64,000 bases of DNA from assembly GCA_039881145.1 (NCBI GenBank), contig JAYKKI010000038.1, positions 2,739,001 through 2,803,000 on the forward strand, read 5' to 3'. A program made the position numbers and the translations under genes. The notes below the pieces were generated by a model. The model was not told where the DNA came from. It was given only the letters and a program-made list of their open reading frames with translations, and searched no databases. The DNA is from Druceiella hillmani (Eukaryota; Arthropoda; Insecta; Lepidoptera; Hepialidae). The first letter of the stretch is position 1, and each line of letters begins with the position of its first letter. This document shows positions 12,101-25,215 of the stretch, piece by piece.

Positions 12101-13571
12101 ACCTTTTAACAAATATTCTCTAAATTACTTAAACTTTCCAACAACTTATAAAAAAAACATTTAATCCCATTTCGTTTTGTTTTTTACAGGGGGGGGTCAA
12201 GCAGGTCCTCGATTTGGTGACAGCATATCGCCAGGTAATTGGCGGCAAATTTTAAATATGTACAGCTACCTCTAGCGTCAGCTATGTGTCCCCATGCAAA
12301 AGACACTACGAACACTCTAGAAAACACTAGACAGAAACCACTCAACGCTGAGTCTATTTGAAACGACTGACAAATGCAAAATTTACTGCGCAAAAACATA
12401 TTTAATTTCATAAGTTTTGTATATTAATTAAGTAAAAAGGATGTTGTAGCTATTGTTTTGTTTTATGTTAAGATCTTTGTTATTTTGTTCTATTATATAT
12501 TGAGATCTTTGTTTTATTTTGTAATGGCTTGTATTGTATTGGGGTATAATTCCTATATAGGACAAAGGACAAAATTGTCATTTTTATTGCTTATTATATA
12601 ACATTTTAAAAATTGATATAAATTTTATACACTAACGGCGCAAAGCAATTGATGTCTTGCGACGTTGCAGATGTTTATTGTTAAAATTTAATTCGAAGAG
12701 TTGAAAGTATTCTGATACGTGAATATTAAGTATTATAATGTTGTGATGAACGGATTATATTTTCAAATAACACGATTATAAAAATAATATCCCATGTAAC
12801 GAGTGCATTCTGGTCAAAACGAATTTTTACTGTTTTGTTTAAAAGAAAACTTGCACTAAAAGATGTTTTAGTTAGTTATAGGCACCGATTACGACATAAT
12901 TAAAAAAAATGGATTTTAAAAATATTACCACACACATTACAGTTTCGTGACGAAGTTTTTCTTGTCAGAAAACTCCGTGAAATTACTTCAGACATTGTTG
13001 TGTGTATTCGCTGGTAGTAAATTGGTTTTCCAAATTGAATTTTTTAGTAAATAATGTTGTGAGTAACATTTATATTTAATGAAATATTGTTTATTGTAAG
13101 TTTTCTTCCAATTGAAAGAAAGAAAAAGGCGGCTTGATTGAAATTATTATACCTAACTTAATGTTTTGTTTTTGAGCGTGGCTGAAATTGTGTGGCAAGG
13201 AGAATTGGACAGTTAATTGGAACGATCCCCTCAGGCGTAAACATAGAATCTGCGGAAGACACTTTATTAATGAAACTTTATAAATTTTATTTGAAAAGTT
13301 AAAATTGCTTCCAAAAATAACAGTAATCATATACATATCTCTCTAATTTTAAGTATATGAAGGTAAAGTATGCAGCCAAAATATTTAATGAATCGGTATG
13401 TATAGCAATGAGTGTTTTTATTGCCCTCCAAAAAATCGAGTCGCAATCTGTGCATACGGCTAATTTCAAACGTGGTGTAAATAAATGATTTGACACTTTT
13501 AATAGCAATAAGTATGATAGGGAAAATCATTGCTTGCAATATGCTTTTTCACATAATAGTCCCAATTTTTA
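9102..13571. other. Intergenic, no supported gene
   Basis: AT-rich sequence with small GC-richer patches (about 10480-10790 and 12185-12420). The patch at 10680-10790 contains a GAGCGAGATAGCAC word shared loosely with 6230. Open frames here are short and resemble no family I know. Confidence 0.4.
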
Positions 13572-13654
13572 TTTTTTGGAAGATATTGTTATAAATTTAG
13601 CACACTATAATGCACACTGTAATTCTTTTTTGGAAGATATGGTTATAAATTTAG
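13572..13654. repeat. Direct repeat of about 28 bp
   Basis: TTTTTTGGAAGATAT followed by GTTATAAATTTAG occurs at about 13572-13600 and again at about 13626-13654, separated by 25 bases. It lies just upstream of the P/THAP9-type remnant. Confidence 0.7.
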
Positions 13655-13708
13655 GTTGGGTTTTTGTATTTGGCATTAATTTTGTAGAAATTCATTATTC
13701 ACAATAAA

Positions 13709-14403
13709 ATGAAACTACGTGATGTAGTATTATTTCTACTCTCTTTAATTTCTTTACCACGACCTAGGTTTCGTTGTATTACAACATTTTCAGGTGGGAT
13801 ATTAGCAAAGATTACAACATTAACGCCAAATATATTCAACAATTTATATAAAGAAATTTCCACCCATTATAATGTAAAATTAATTACAACTCGTAGACTA
13901 AATCAAGACTCCCCTTAGAAAATTTCTTTTCAATAGTCCGACAACAGAATGGTGGATGTCGTAATCCAACAGTAAGCCAGTTTGAGTATTCCCTCAGACA
14001 TACACTCATCATGAATGTATCGAAAATATGTAAAAATACCAATTGTGAGTATGATAATAATTATTTTCTTTTATGTCTTAAATCTGCTTTGAATCGCGAC
14101 ATCCAACCTGTTTCTAAAATTACCCCCATTCAATTTGATTGTGAAGGTTATGCTGAACAGACTGCTATTGAAGATAATGCTATTTACTATGTTGCAGGTT
14201 ACGAGACGAAGAGTTTCTTCGAAAGGACTCATAATTACAGCATATGTAAAAATTTGACTATTGTTCGATCAAGAACTGGCGACTATGATTACAAATTATT
14301 TACATCTATTAACATGTATGATGATTTAATTGATGAGCAAGGTTTATTTTTTGTTAAAGATAATATATTTCATGTAATAAAAAAGTGGGAAACCAAATTT
14401 TAA
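13709..14403 (+). pseudogene. P-element/THAP9-type transposase remnant (C-terminal part)
   Basis: The first frame (13709-13918) contains FSGGILAKI and then KLITTRRLNQDSP. It breaks on a frameshift exactly where the family reads RLNQDSLENFFSxxR. The next frame picks up as LENFFSIVRQQNGG, NPTVSQFEYSLR and, further on, AIYYVAGYETK, and runs open to a stop at 14401-14403. RLNQD-LEN-FFS-R-GG plus a 'YVAGY' motif are hallmarks of the C-terminal half of P-element and THAP9 transposases. The THAP zinc finger and the N-terminal catalytic region are absent. An old, frameshifted fragment. Confidence 0.8.
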
Positions 14404-16737
14404 TTCATTTTTAGAAGGTATTGATAATTTAAAAGAACTTGTATCATTATTTAAAAAAAGATAGTAATGAATGGCACATATGTTGTACAGAAAATTATTC
14501 CGATTTGATCATTAAACATTACATTAAAATGCAATACATTAAGATTGACTGGTCCCTCAGAAATTTAAATAGGCTTAAAGAATGTAAACTGTTTGGGAAA
14601 GAATTATAAATTACGAAACTTTTATAACTTGTAATAAACTTATGTAGCTTGTAATAATTTCAGTCCCTCTTGTTAAAAATATTCTTTAGATGTTAACGTT
14701 ATCCTACTGTTATTTATCTCCCAAATTATTAATTAACTCGTCTGAATAGTATTTTTTTTTATTTTCCAAACTCTTCTAACAGCTTTAGGAAACATCAGCA
14801 GCAATATGTCTCATAAGGCCCGCATCCAACCAGCCTCAGAGATAGAACAGAATTGTCACATGTGGATAATTTTAAATTTTTAATATAATTATTGGCATTG
14901 AAAATTATTGATGAATATAGTTGTTGGGCAACTACAGTTGGTTATTCTGTAAAGTCGTTAATTAGTTGTCCTTATAGTGTTTTAAATATAGTAAAAAATT
15001 AGAAATTTAATTACATCATGTTCATAATAGAAATAGTTTATCAATCTGAATCTAATTTTTTGTAACCTTATTTATACTCGTAGATTATAGAGCCCTCGTG
15101 TGATACAATTGAGAGTAGAGTAAAAGATTTCCGGTATCCGTTATACTTAAAACTATCAAGTGGTCAAATCAGATAATTTCCCATTAGGTGTAGTATTTTT
15201 AATTTAATATATATGTGCATTTTAGTGTGGCACAGCCTCCAGAAAAAAAACTACCCAAAATAATTCAAGTTAATTGATAGAAAAATTGTTGAATATCAAT
15301 ATTGATACCTATTATTAAAGCAACCCATGATTAAAGGAAATATTTTATGTTACATGATTTTTTAATACTATGTAAATTTAAAAAAATAGATGATTGTGAA
15401 CAAAATCATTTTTTTTGGCTCCGCCGGCTCGTGCAAGCCCTCCCCACGAAAAATGCTGGCTATGCCAATGTCTATATGTAGTAATATTGTGTTGTGTTTC
15501 ACTAAATTTTAATCCAAATTCTTAACCTAACCATTTCCTCTTCTTTTCTAATCCCCATGGAAGATACCCACCACCTTCCCGTGGTTTCCATTGAGAAATA
15601 ACACTGATATGTGTCCTTTTAAAATAAATCACAGAATATCACATGTTATGGCCAGGGTAGGGTTTTGACAAAAGTTTGCAAATATACTCCAACTACTAAT
15701 AGATATCGTTATAATCATGTCTGCTTTGTGTATGTTTTTGCTTGTTCTCAGATGTTGATGAGATGCCCACTTTCATTTATGCAATTATCACCACCTAGTT
15801 GATTCCAGAGTGCTACCTGGAGACGCCTGATAATATTTACAATTGTATTTTCGAATTTATTTAAATTTTCTTGAATTTTATTTTCATAGTAATGATATTT
15901 AAAATATAATAAATTGTATAGTAATTCATATTTCTCTTTTTTGAAATATTTTTATAATTTATATAAATTTATGAATTTGAATTACTTTTTTCTTTACTAA
16001 TGCCATCTGCGGGCAATAGTGAGTAAGATATTACACCATCTATGAGCATTAATAATACTTACACAAATCTTTGGCCAGGAAGGATGAGGAGAGGGGAAAA
16101 GGGAGTTACTTTGACAGCGTTTGGGTAAGTATGAAAAAGTACGACTTTATATGGGCTAGTATGGATCTTGTTCCGTTCTGTACCGTATATATTCTATGGT
16201 TTTTTCCACCTCCAAATGCAAATAAAAGAATAGATTATTTAACCAACAATGTACATAAATAATATTGTAAATTTATATATGAATTCTTTTTTGTTTGTAA
16301 TAATTGCTTCATAATAATTACATACTGTATAGAAAGTTTTTTTGGCAAAGTTTTTTTAGCCTTATTAGGTGTCGGGCCGTACGATGGCGATGTTTTTTTG
16401 AGAGTGCCGGGGGCTAGGTCTGCTATTCTCCACATGCCGTAACTTCTTCAATCCGCTTGTCTAAAAAAAATCAATTATTAGCAACTACTTTGCTGTTGAT
16501 TATCATAGTGCGAATGTAATTTTGATGATGAATTTGAACAAGAACGAACTTTAAAAATAATTTCCTCTTATTACAAACAAAGACAACAAAACTTAAATTA
16601 AAAGTGAAAATATTACAGATATTATAACCAAATGTTTTAATAAAATGTAAAATTGTACTATAAAACAATGTTCAAGTAACAAATTTGCAGTTTGACAAGC
16701 CAATTCAAATAAAGTCAACGACACAGAACTAGCGATG
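14404..16737. other. Intergenic, mostly featureless
   Basis: AT-rich. A GC-rich snippet at about 15415-15470 (GGCTCCGCCGGCTCGTGCAA and following) resembles the ends of degraded repeats but could not be classified. The short open frame at 16071-16262 shows no recognised similarity. Confidence 0.35.
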
Positions 16738-16846
16738 TGAAAAAAAATCTATTTTTCTTCAATAAAAATCGATTTTATTAAGCGATTTTAATTTTCTAAA
16801 AAATCGATTTTTTCACTGTCGATTTTTTCATCCACAACCCCTCTGC
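16738..16846. repeat. AAATCGATTT-rich element fragment
   Basis: Several interleaved copies of AAATCGATTT/AATCGATTTT lie between AGCGATGTG and GTCGATTTTTTCATCC. Such clusters are typical of hAT-type nonautonomous element ends. No second end or target-site duplication was identified. Confidence 0.45.
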
Positions 16847-19265
16847 GTTTAATCCGGAGTTCGGAGCGCGAATCACTATTAAGTCCATTTGTGCGGACAT
16901 GACAAGGAAACACATGGGAAAGAGACTGAAGGAGACATTCTAGTATCATCATTACTATTGATAATAATGCGTTAAGTTCAATTTTTATTTAATTAAAATA
17001 CATTAATTACATCCCCATTCAAGCGCTGACCTATCATTAATTTGTTTTGTTAATGAATAATGATAAGAGTAACTAAATTATCCTTTTCCTCCTTTATTTA
17101 TCTCGACTTATGGGCGATACTTAATCCATTTTAAATAAAATGCGACATTTGTACGGTAATATTTCCATTTGACATTATTAGTGATATTTGTCGTTGATTA
17201 AATTAATACATTTAAAATAAAATTCTACATCTCAATTGATAATTATCTGATTTGACCACTGATAGTTTCAAGTATAATTATGTGTACAGGAAATATTTTA
17301 ATCCACTTTCAATTTCATTCTCACAAGTGACTATATTCTTAATAAGTTTACATAAAATTAGGTTCCAGTTTATGAAATATTTAAATTGTGAACATGAGGT
17401 AATCAAATTATTATCTTTCTGATTTTCTACTATAGTTAAAACACTTTAAGAACAACTAATTAACAACTTTACTGAATAATCAACTGTAGTGCAACAATCT
17501 ATCAATCATTTTTAAAGTTAATAATAGTATTAAAAAATTTGAAGATGAAGAGTTTGTATTCAAATAAAGTATATGATTCTATTAGTTTAACAATTTTCTA
17601 TTTTTAAAATAAATTCTATAAATTTTAACATTTTATTTTACTATATTAATTTTTATACTTTCCAGATTACTACACTGCCCGGGTTTATGCGATCTTCTTA
17701 ACTTCCATCCGAGTAGCTGAATCTTCTTCTTCGGTAGAAAACTTAGGAGTTTCGACTTTCCGGGTCTTTCACCTTAGCAGTTCTTCAACACTCCGGAACC
17801 CAAAGAAGCTGCCTCTAATCTAAGAGACTTACCTTTAAATATAAAATATTTATCCTAAAAGGTCAGACATAATCAATTTCTTATTAATATTAAACGATAT
17901 GTAAAATATAAAAATATCCACTACATAAATATTGATTATGAATACTAAAAAGTTACATTTATTTCAAACTTTCGTAAAAAAATTTAAATATTTTTTTAAA
18001 TAAAAACGTCTTCTGAATATTAAATCTGTAAAAATAATAACTAGTAATACAGTCTAAAATCATTGCGCTAAAGACCGCAATTAACTTTTAATTAATATTA
18101 AAATTATATGAAAAACGCCGAAATTAATAAACTATTGGAAAATTCTCTAAACCTTCACTCATTAACCTTCATTACGCAATAACCGTCGACTAAAGACTGG
18201 CCGCTAGCCTGGTAATGCATAAACCATCGATTCGATGTATTCAATTGATGAGTCAACGCGCTAACGAAATAATGCTCCAATGTGCGTTAATTGGTTGTGA
18301 GATAGTGATAGGGCTCGCTCTGCTCGCCACAACCCATACAGTTTTATGGTACACTTTGTGACAAAACTATCACACCTCTAGATTTGAAATTTAAAATAAT
18401 AATTTAAAGTCATGTCTAGATTTGTTATCTGTAGTTATTTTTGTATTTAAACCTTTTACTAAATTGTAAAAAAATATGAAACAACGTTGCGTAGCAATGA
18501 TGCGTATGCAACGATGTGTAGTATGAAACAACGATGTACTAGCATATGGTTACTAGCGCCATCTGTTATAACATTACGGAATTAATATGGTATGCAATCG
18601 AACAATTATGTGTGAATGTTTTTATTAACTAGACTGTTACTAAATTCATCTCTTAGAAAATTACAAAGTTAATAGGGCATGCAGATGTGTAATATTTCGA
18701 GAGAGAATGTTTACGAACAAAATCGAAATGTAATACGTGGTTATTTTTATATTGTAAATTAATGGACAGTAAATTGTGGAGGTTAAATAACCTACATAAA
18801 TCGAATAAAACAAGATATAGAAAGGTGCTGAATTACGAAATTTTGGATGTAATACCTATTTAAGATAGACAATATATATATATATATATTGATATCGGAA
18901 GTTAGGTTAATATTTTTCACTTAATTTTAGACGAGATGAGTTTTAATGTTAACAAATAATTTAAGCTTTAATAAGCTTTACCTTTTAATCCAAAATCCAT
19001 CTCAATTTCGTATTAACAAGTACAATTGGTATTGGCCCTGTTTTTTTTACCTGTTTCTACTGTTCAGATTTATTAATTCTATACCTACAACAATATGATC
19101 ATTACGTGAAACTGAATCGACTTAAATTTAAAAAACACAAAGGTAGTTTTTTAATTTTTTTGAACCATACAGAACAAATTATTAGTAAATTTAACCACCT
19201 TCCGCTGTTGAGATTTTTTTAAACATCTGTAATGAAATAGTTTTAAATATTTTATATTTGTTTTT
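16847..19265. other. Intergenic, no supported gene
   Basis: Mostly AT-rich. A block at about 17665-17840 is GC-richer than its surroundings and open for about 52 codons after a CAG, but resembles nothing known to me. A TA microsatellite lies near 18870. Confidence 0.35.
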
Positions 19266-19604
19266 TATATTTGTCACAGCGAAATACCACGAAGGATTTC
19301 TTTATCTGGTCGCACAGAACGAGATAATAACCGTTCTTCGAAGTCTGATTCAAAAGATCGTCAGAAAAGAATTGGAGATGCTGAATTATATGCTTATCGA
19401 GAAAATGCTCTTTTTTTAATATGCCGCTAACTTACAACCAGAAAAAAATGGAATTGACACATTGCAACTTATATCATCGTCGTTTGTTTGATATTGAACA
19501 AAATGGACTTTGTACTCTTTGTCACAAATTTCAAGCAAAAATGAAATCAATGAATTTTCCGTAGACAATAATATGGATCTTGGACCACAACATGGTGTTT
19601 TAAA

Positions 19605-19765
19605 AAACATACTAATTACAATTCATAAATCGCAAGGTTTAACATTAAAGTAGTTGTAGATATTGGAGAAAAATAATTGTTTGTTGGTTTAACATATGTG
19701 GCGTTTTCAAGAATAAAAACATCAGAAGAATTAGCATTAAATAGAAGATTTTCCTATATGTAATA
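19605..19765 (+). pseudogene. Helitron Pif1-like helicase remnant
   Basis: The plus strand encodes ITIHKSQGLTLK, then after a one-base frame shift VVVDIGEK, a stop, and LFVGLTYVAFSRIKTSEELA. 'HKSQGxTL' and 'GLTYVAxSRxK' are the last two conserved motifs of Pif1-type helicases carried by Helitron transposons. Sequence further upstream (19270-19600) may belong to the same element but shows no clear motif. Decayed and not functional. Confidence 0.7.
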
Positions 19766-21579
19766 TTACAAACACACATATGTTAAAATGTAGGAGGCGA
19801 GAAGAAGTTCGTATGCGGAATTCAAGGTGTTACTTAAATGAAAATTGTTAAAGGAGTAACTACTGTTTCTTCAACAGTAACTAATGTATCATAATTTTGC
19901 CTAACTGTATTGTAAAAAGAATATTTAAACATTTCCAAATTTTTGTTTTGTTTTTTTTTTATAATTGTTACATGATAGATTATCCGAATTTGCAATATTT
20001 ACAATTAGTATATATTAATATAGTGATTTCTAAAGTTGTATCTACGTACTTATAATTTTATGGATATTAAACAAACTTGTTATATGAACATGCATTTAAA
20101 TGAGTAATCAACCAGAGATCATGCTTTGGATGGTATTGGAACCGTCGCACATCCTAGGCTGTGTAATAGAGATATCGTCCACATGAGCAGGAGCGCGGCA
20201 GTCCCAACTGCATCCTGAAAGCATTATTATAATGGACGCGTAATAATTAACTCGCGAGCCCTCACAAAGCCACGCTTTTGCTAGCATAAACAGCCGTCGA
20301 CTTCGACCGTTTATTAACTGCAAATGTTGATCACCTGTTAACATATTTTTTCGTCAACAGCGTTGATGATTGACTAACGTGCGTCAAGCAACGTTGAGCG
20401 TTAAATGTTAATCGTTTCTCGACTCAGGCCTACTCGTCACTAAGCTCCGTGACTTTGTGATAACTTGTCAATTCGACCATGTTGCTTTGCATTTACGTTT
20501 GCATTTGCTGAGAATGCCAAATGGGTCGATTAGGATCCGTTGCTCAACGTAGAGACGACGTATGTAATTTGCAATAGTTTTTTTCATTGCCTTCTTCCTA
20601 GTTTCGTTATCGAATTGATGTATGGTATATACAGCTACAATTACACCTACCTAACTAAAAGTTTCTACTAAAACGTGTAAAATGAAAAAAAAAAATTAAA
20701 ACCGGACTACGATAAACTATTAAAACTAAAACACGGCTTACAAAATATTTCTCACAATAATGTTATTTTCTGCAATAGAAGGCCAGACAAAAGATATATA
20801 TCGATACCTACGTTAATCAGCCTAATGTATCATATGGTCGGCATAGCTATTTGGATAGAAAGAAATCAAGTCGAAAAAAATTTGTAAGAATGGCTCTTTT
20901 TGGGCTCAAAGTGTGGGAAAAATAAGGTAAAGAGGAATGCCCACAAGTGATATTAGTTATTTTTAAATAGAACCTCCATCTCTTAGAATAATGAGTACTC
21001 CAGAAGGCGAGAACGCGAGGGATAGTGTGTAGTATCAAAACGCGTCTGTCAGCAGTGTTTCCAATTTAGCGACTTTGTCGCTAGAAATAACGACTTTTAC
21101 TAAGTCTTAGCGACAAAAATAATTTAGCGACTTATCTGACGACTTATTTAGTGTATATTATTTAGTGTATATAATATAATTATTAAAAATATTGCAAAAG
21201 TTATATTACTTAATTAGTTTTATTACCTAATTGATAGATCAAATCGAGAGCAAAAAAAATTTATAAAATATAAATATTTTTTATTTATAGGAAAATTACT
21301 TTTTTGATAATAAATTTTTAAAAAAATTAATGATTAATTAAGTAATAATTATCGAAGAGGAGTATTTGCAGATTCTAGAAGAGTATTTAAGAAGCAAATA
21401 ATTGGCACATAATTTTATTTAAAAAAAATATTCACAGTTCATTTCTTTCAGGTGGAATCCTCTAATTTTTTTATTGATAAATTGTATACAAAAATTGATC
21501 AGTTATGTCTCTGGTAAGAAAATTCAGGGTGAAAATATTTGATGACAATAGATTTTTTATGTTAAACATAACAAAGCCA

Positions 21580-21580
<1 letters not shown>
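19766..21580. other. Intergenic, no supported gene
   Basis: No gene found. At about 21045-21130 the sequence CAGTGTTTCCAATTTAGCGA leads into TAGCGAC-rich sequence with a TAGCGACTTTGTCGCTA palindrome, which looks like one end of a hAT-type element. At about 20990-21015 an 18-base word close to the start of Repeat A (GAGTACTCCAGAAGGCG) occurs. Confidence 0.35.

Positions 21581-21581
<1 letters not shown>

Positions 21582-21639
<58 letters not shown>
21582..21639. repeat. (TA)n microsatellite
   Basis: Almost uninterrupted TA dinucleotides with one AAA break. Open frames crossing it are low-complexity artefacts. It is followed near 21720 by GGACGAATTTTGATGAAATT, a phrase common in insect repeats. 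Confidence 0.95.
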
Positions 21640-22145
21640 AAGGCAATTAAATTTAGCGTAGTTTTACATCTGCAGTAAAATTCATAAATCGAATCCATCA
21701 TATGTATATATATATATCTATTGGACGAATTTTGATGAAATTTGGTATGGTACCAGTATATAGGAGCAATATATAAGAGAAAAAAAAATTTTGTTTTCCT
21801 ATTTACTCGCGAACGTAGACAGAGCTATTTGCATATATAATCTATATAATCATTGTATATAGAATTACAGAGTCGAGTGAAAGAAATTAATGTTACATTC
21901 ATTCATTTTTCTCATCTGTAATTTCTAGAAAATATTGTTTAAAATAAGAAGAAATTTTATAACGACACTGAACGCTAAAATAAATAATTTTTTTGTCCTA
22001 TTTTGAATTTATTTTAGTACGGGACACACACAGGCGCACGCGCACACGTATACATACACTAACACACATATTTAATAATAACATATTTTAATACTCATTT
22101 TAATTAATAAAATGTGACAAAGTTTTTAAATAATTTTAACCTAAA

Positions 22146-22442
22146 TACTTTGGCTATTGGTTGTGGTCAGAATAAACATTTTAGAAATTTAACATGGTGG
22201 CATTAATAATAGTTCATATAAGCTAAGCCATGCACCATATAAATTGAATCGTACTGCCGCAAGCAAATATATTTAAATGCATCGATATCCTGAAGTTAGT
22301 GGGTAAATTTATTCTGCTGGTAACACTTTGTGTATAGGGTGTGGCGCTAGTAGGCGGAGCACGGTGGAGGGGGAGAAGATTTTTGGCTTCACCGGGACCG
22401 TGAAGAGATTTGGGCGTATGCACCTTCTGGATTACTCTATAT
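22146..22442 (-). repeat. Repeat A, copy 2
   Basis: Reverse-complement counterpart of 8795-9101. Both copies run from ATATAGAGTAATCCAGAAGG to the CCAAAGTA end, which defines the element at about 300 bp. The two copies lie 13 kb apart in opposite orientation. Confidence 0.85.
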
Positions 22443-24340
22443 GCTAAGCTCCATCTAATTAATGTATAAATTGTTTTTTTTATTATTCAAAATGCAAGTG
22501 CAGCCTTTTAATGCAATTCTTCTTTGCTCTTATATTAAAGACAAATAATTAGTTTAATTTAAATCTCACACGGGCCAACTTGTCCTCCTTCTACCCATTC
22601 TCTGCTTGCTTCTCCATTTTCCTACAACCCACTGCTGTTCAACATCCGTGTGACGGCAGATTTTGCTTAATTGTCTACGTTAACCTTTCCATAATCATAA
22701 CTAACATCGGAACCATTTCTAAATCTATAACCAGTGCAAAAATAAAAATAGTAAAATTCATGTTAAAAGCATCAGTAGTTTTCAAGTTAATTCCATTCAC
22801 ACAACAGGCAGATAACATAATTTTTATTAGGTTTTTTTTAGTAATCTAATAAGCAAAGGGAAAAGTATTTTAAAGCAGAAAATTCGAAAATGTTAACATA
22901 CCTCCATGTAGATAAAATTTGATGGGAGAATTTAATAACAGAAAAGTATCTACAATTTTCTGTTTTCTATGATTCCAATTTAATATAATAATATTCACTT
23001 ACTTTCTCTAGAAGCTACTATCTGTTATTTATAACTTATATCTCTTTCTAATCAATTTAAAAAATCATTATGTACATGTAACTACATGGCAGAATTTCAT
23101 AATAGACAAAATTAAAATTGCACACATTCAGTCATTTTCCTGGAGATATAAGATATGACATTTCATATTAGGTTTTATAAATAAAACATTGTTAATTTAA
23201 TTGTTTTCTTATTTTGGACCAATGTTTTAATTTCGTTCAATATATTCTTTTTAATAAAAAATGTAGTTATCATTGTATAATCCTGATACAATTTGATTAA
23301 CAGTTTAGAATCTAAAAAACACAATAAAGGATCTCATAAAAGACAAACAGCAAAAATTTATAGCTAACATTTCCTACAATGTGTTTCATATTCTTTTCAT
23401 TGTTTAATATTGTTATTATACATATTGTTTTAATTTCTCATACTGATATTCCTTCCATTAGATACTAAATAATCTGTTGACAAGCGTATAGCCCAAATTG
23501 AGTAAACAAACCAGTTGTGAAAATTGCTCCATATTTCAAAAGCCTTATAGTTATTAGGTAGTATGGTTGGTGTGTTCCATTAATGTTGTCGGAGATTCTA
23601 AGATAAACACAATATATCAAACAGTAATAAAATAGTGGTGAAGCGCTGATTAGGTTGCTCAAATTCAATTACCAATATCTAGGAACTGGATAGTACATCG
23701 CCAAGTGCTGTGCTGTGCTACAGGCCACTGCACTCTTTACCCGAAGTGCTTCACAGCTATTTTGTCACCTATAACTCAGCACCAGCGGACATTGGAATTC
23801 TGATTTAGCATGTGGGGAAATTAATACCTGATTATAACATGTTACAAATTTTAAGTTTGTATCTATAGTACTTTCTAAGGTATTTGATATCAAATATCTT
23901 ATTCACTCACTGACAGATTATCAAAACCTGTAGATATCGAAAAGTGCTAAAATCTGAAAAATTTGGTACATTTACTTAGGAAAACCACTAAAGGAAGAAA
24001 TCTGAAAATTGTTGAATAGAAAAAATTTGTATATTAGCAAACTTAACAAGATTTACGCATGCGTGGTAAGTTTCTACATCAGCCAAGTTCAAGTCCAGTT
24101 GTTGTGATAGATATAATAATAAACTTAAATGCAAAACAACTCATTTGTCTATATTCTAGCGAAGCTCTGCGCATGTCACGCAGCTACACGTCAACAGTCA
24201 CTCATGTAAACTTCTCTAGTAAAGCTCTCAAGAACTTGGTTAATTTTAGTCTGGGGTTTTACTATGAGCATTCTTGCATATATCTAAATTAAATAAAAAA
24301 AATCTTAAATATGGGTGTTTATTTTTTAATGCTTCAGTAA
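22443..24340. other. Intergenic, no supported gene
   Basis: AT-rich. Slightly GC-richer patches at 22570-22680 and 23690-23800 show no recognisable coding or repeat structure. Confidence 0.35.
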
Positions 24341-24433
24341 CTGTATCTTTTGTCAGTCCAAAGCAATAATGACCAAAAAACCTGTCTTAGTAAAGAAAAC
24401 AGCCATCATATGCTTCTTTTTAACTTTTTTTAA
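24341..24433 (-). pseudogene. Short mariner-like transposase scrap
   Basis: On the minus strand this reads KVKKKHMMAVFFTKTG, resembling the mariner 'K-x-MxAxFFxKTG' block between the first and second catalytic residues. In a normal mariner this block precedes the region found at 24569-24784, but here it follows it, so either the element is rearranged or this is part of a different copy. Confidence 0.4.
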
Positions 24434-24481
24434 TCTATCTCAGAGACATTTTAGCAATAGGTGAAGAAATTGTAGGAAAAG

Positions 24482-24537
24482 TATCCATATTCATAATGTA
24501 TCCATATTCATAATGTAAGTATCCATATTCATAATGT
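24482..24537. repeat. Three tandem copies of TATCCATATTCATAATG
   Basis: A 17-base unit repeated three times with a short spacer before the third copy. It lies inside the mariner-derived region. Confidence 0.85.
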
Positions 24538-24568
24538 TATCTAGAGAATACAATAGAACTTATGGAGC

Positions 24569-25185
24569 CTATCTTTTTAGCCTAATGAAGTTATATTTAG
24601 AGTCCATGTGGCACGCAAATTTGTTGGGATGATTAAGAAGCCTGGATTTATATTTGGCAGTTTGGGCTTTAATGGCCTTTAAAAGCTTTTGGGTTTTGGC
24701 CTCTTCCTTTGTTGTGACTATTTCTAGTTCATAATACAGTCTGCTATTGATAATATACCAATAAGTAATTATAATGTGATGCATTAATAATTATTAATAA
24801 ACAATGATATGCATTATTGCCGATGCTTTCTTACCAAATTATTTTTTAAATGACATTGGAGGATTCTCATCTCGGAATGCCCACAAGTTACTCCAAACTC
24901 TGTTGGAATATCGTAATAATAAAGCTAGGTTTCATCAGATGTGATGATTGAATCAATATAGCTTGATTGACCTTTGTCAAATTTTGTTAGCATTTTTTTG
25001 TCGTCTCTCTCATCAGACATGAAATGTGTTACACAGAATGCACAAAGCTTATGTACTTTTAAATATAGAACAGTATGAGCTACTGGTGCATTAATTCGAG
25101 CCTCCTTGAGTTGTTGATATGTTACATGCCCGTCTTTATCCAGTAGTTTCTGCACAGCTTTCACATTTAGCCTTTTCGCTGCCAA
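24569..25185 (-). pseudogene. Mariner-like transposase remnant 1
   Basis: From 25185 downward the minus strand encodes the helix-turn-helix end and linker (QKLLDKDGHVTYQQLKEA, then HKLCAFCVTHFMSDE) and the first catalytic block KFDKGQSSYIDSIITSDET-KLYYYD, where mariners have 'IxTGDETWxYxYD'. A second piece at 24569-24784 (KAIKAQTAKYKSRLLNHPNK) corresponds to the 'RPKxRxxLHHDN' region with its catalytic Asp lost. The sequence between and after is eroded. Inactive. Confidence 0.7.
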
Positions 25186-25215
25186 ATGTATATATGCTTT
25201 GTTAAATTATACCTC

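Noticed and set aside
20108..20344. 78-codon minus-strand frame with balanced composition
   Set aside because: No similarity recognised and no splice or element context; insufficient to call a gene.
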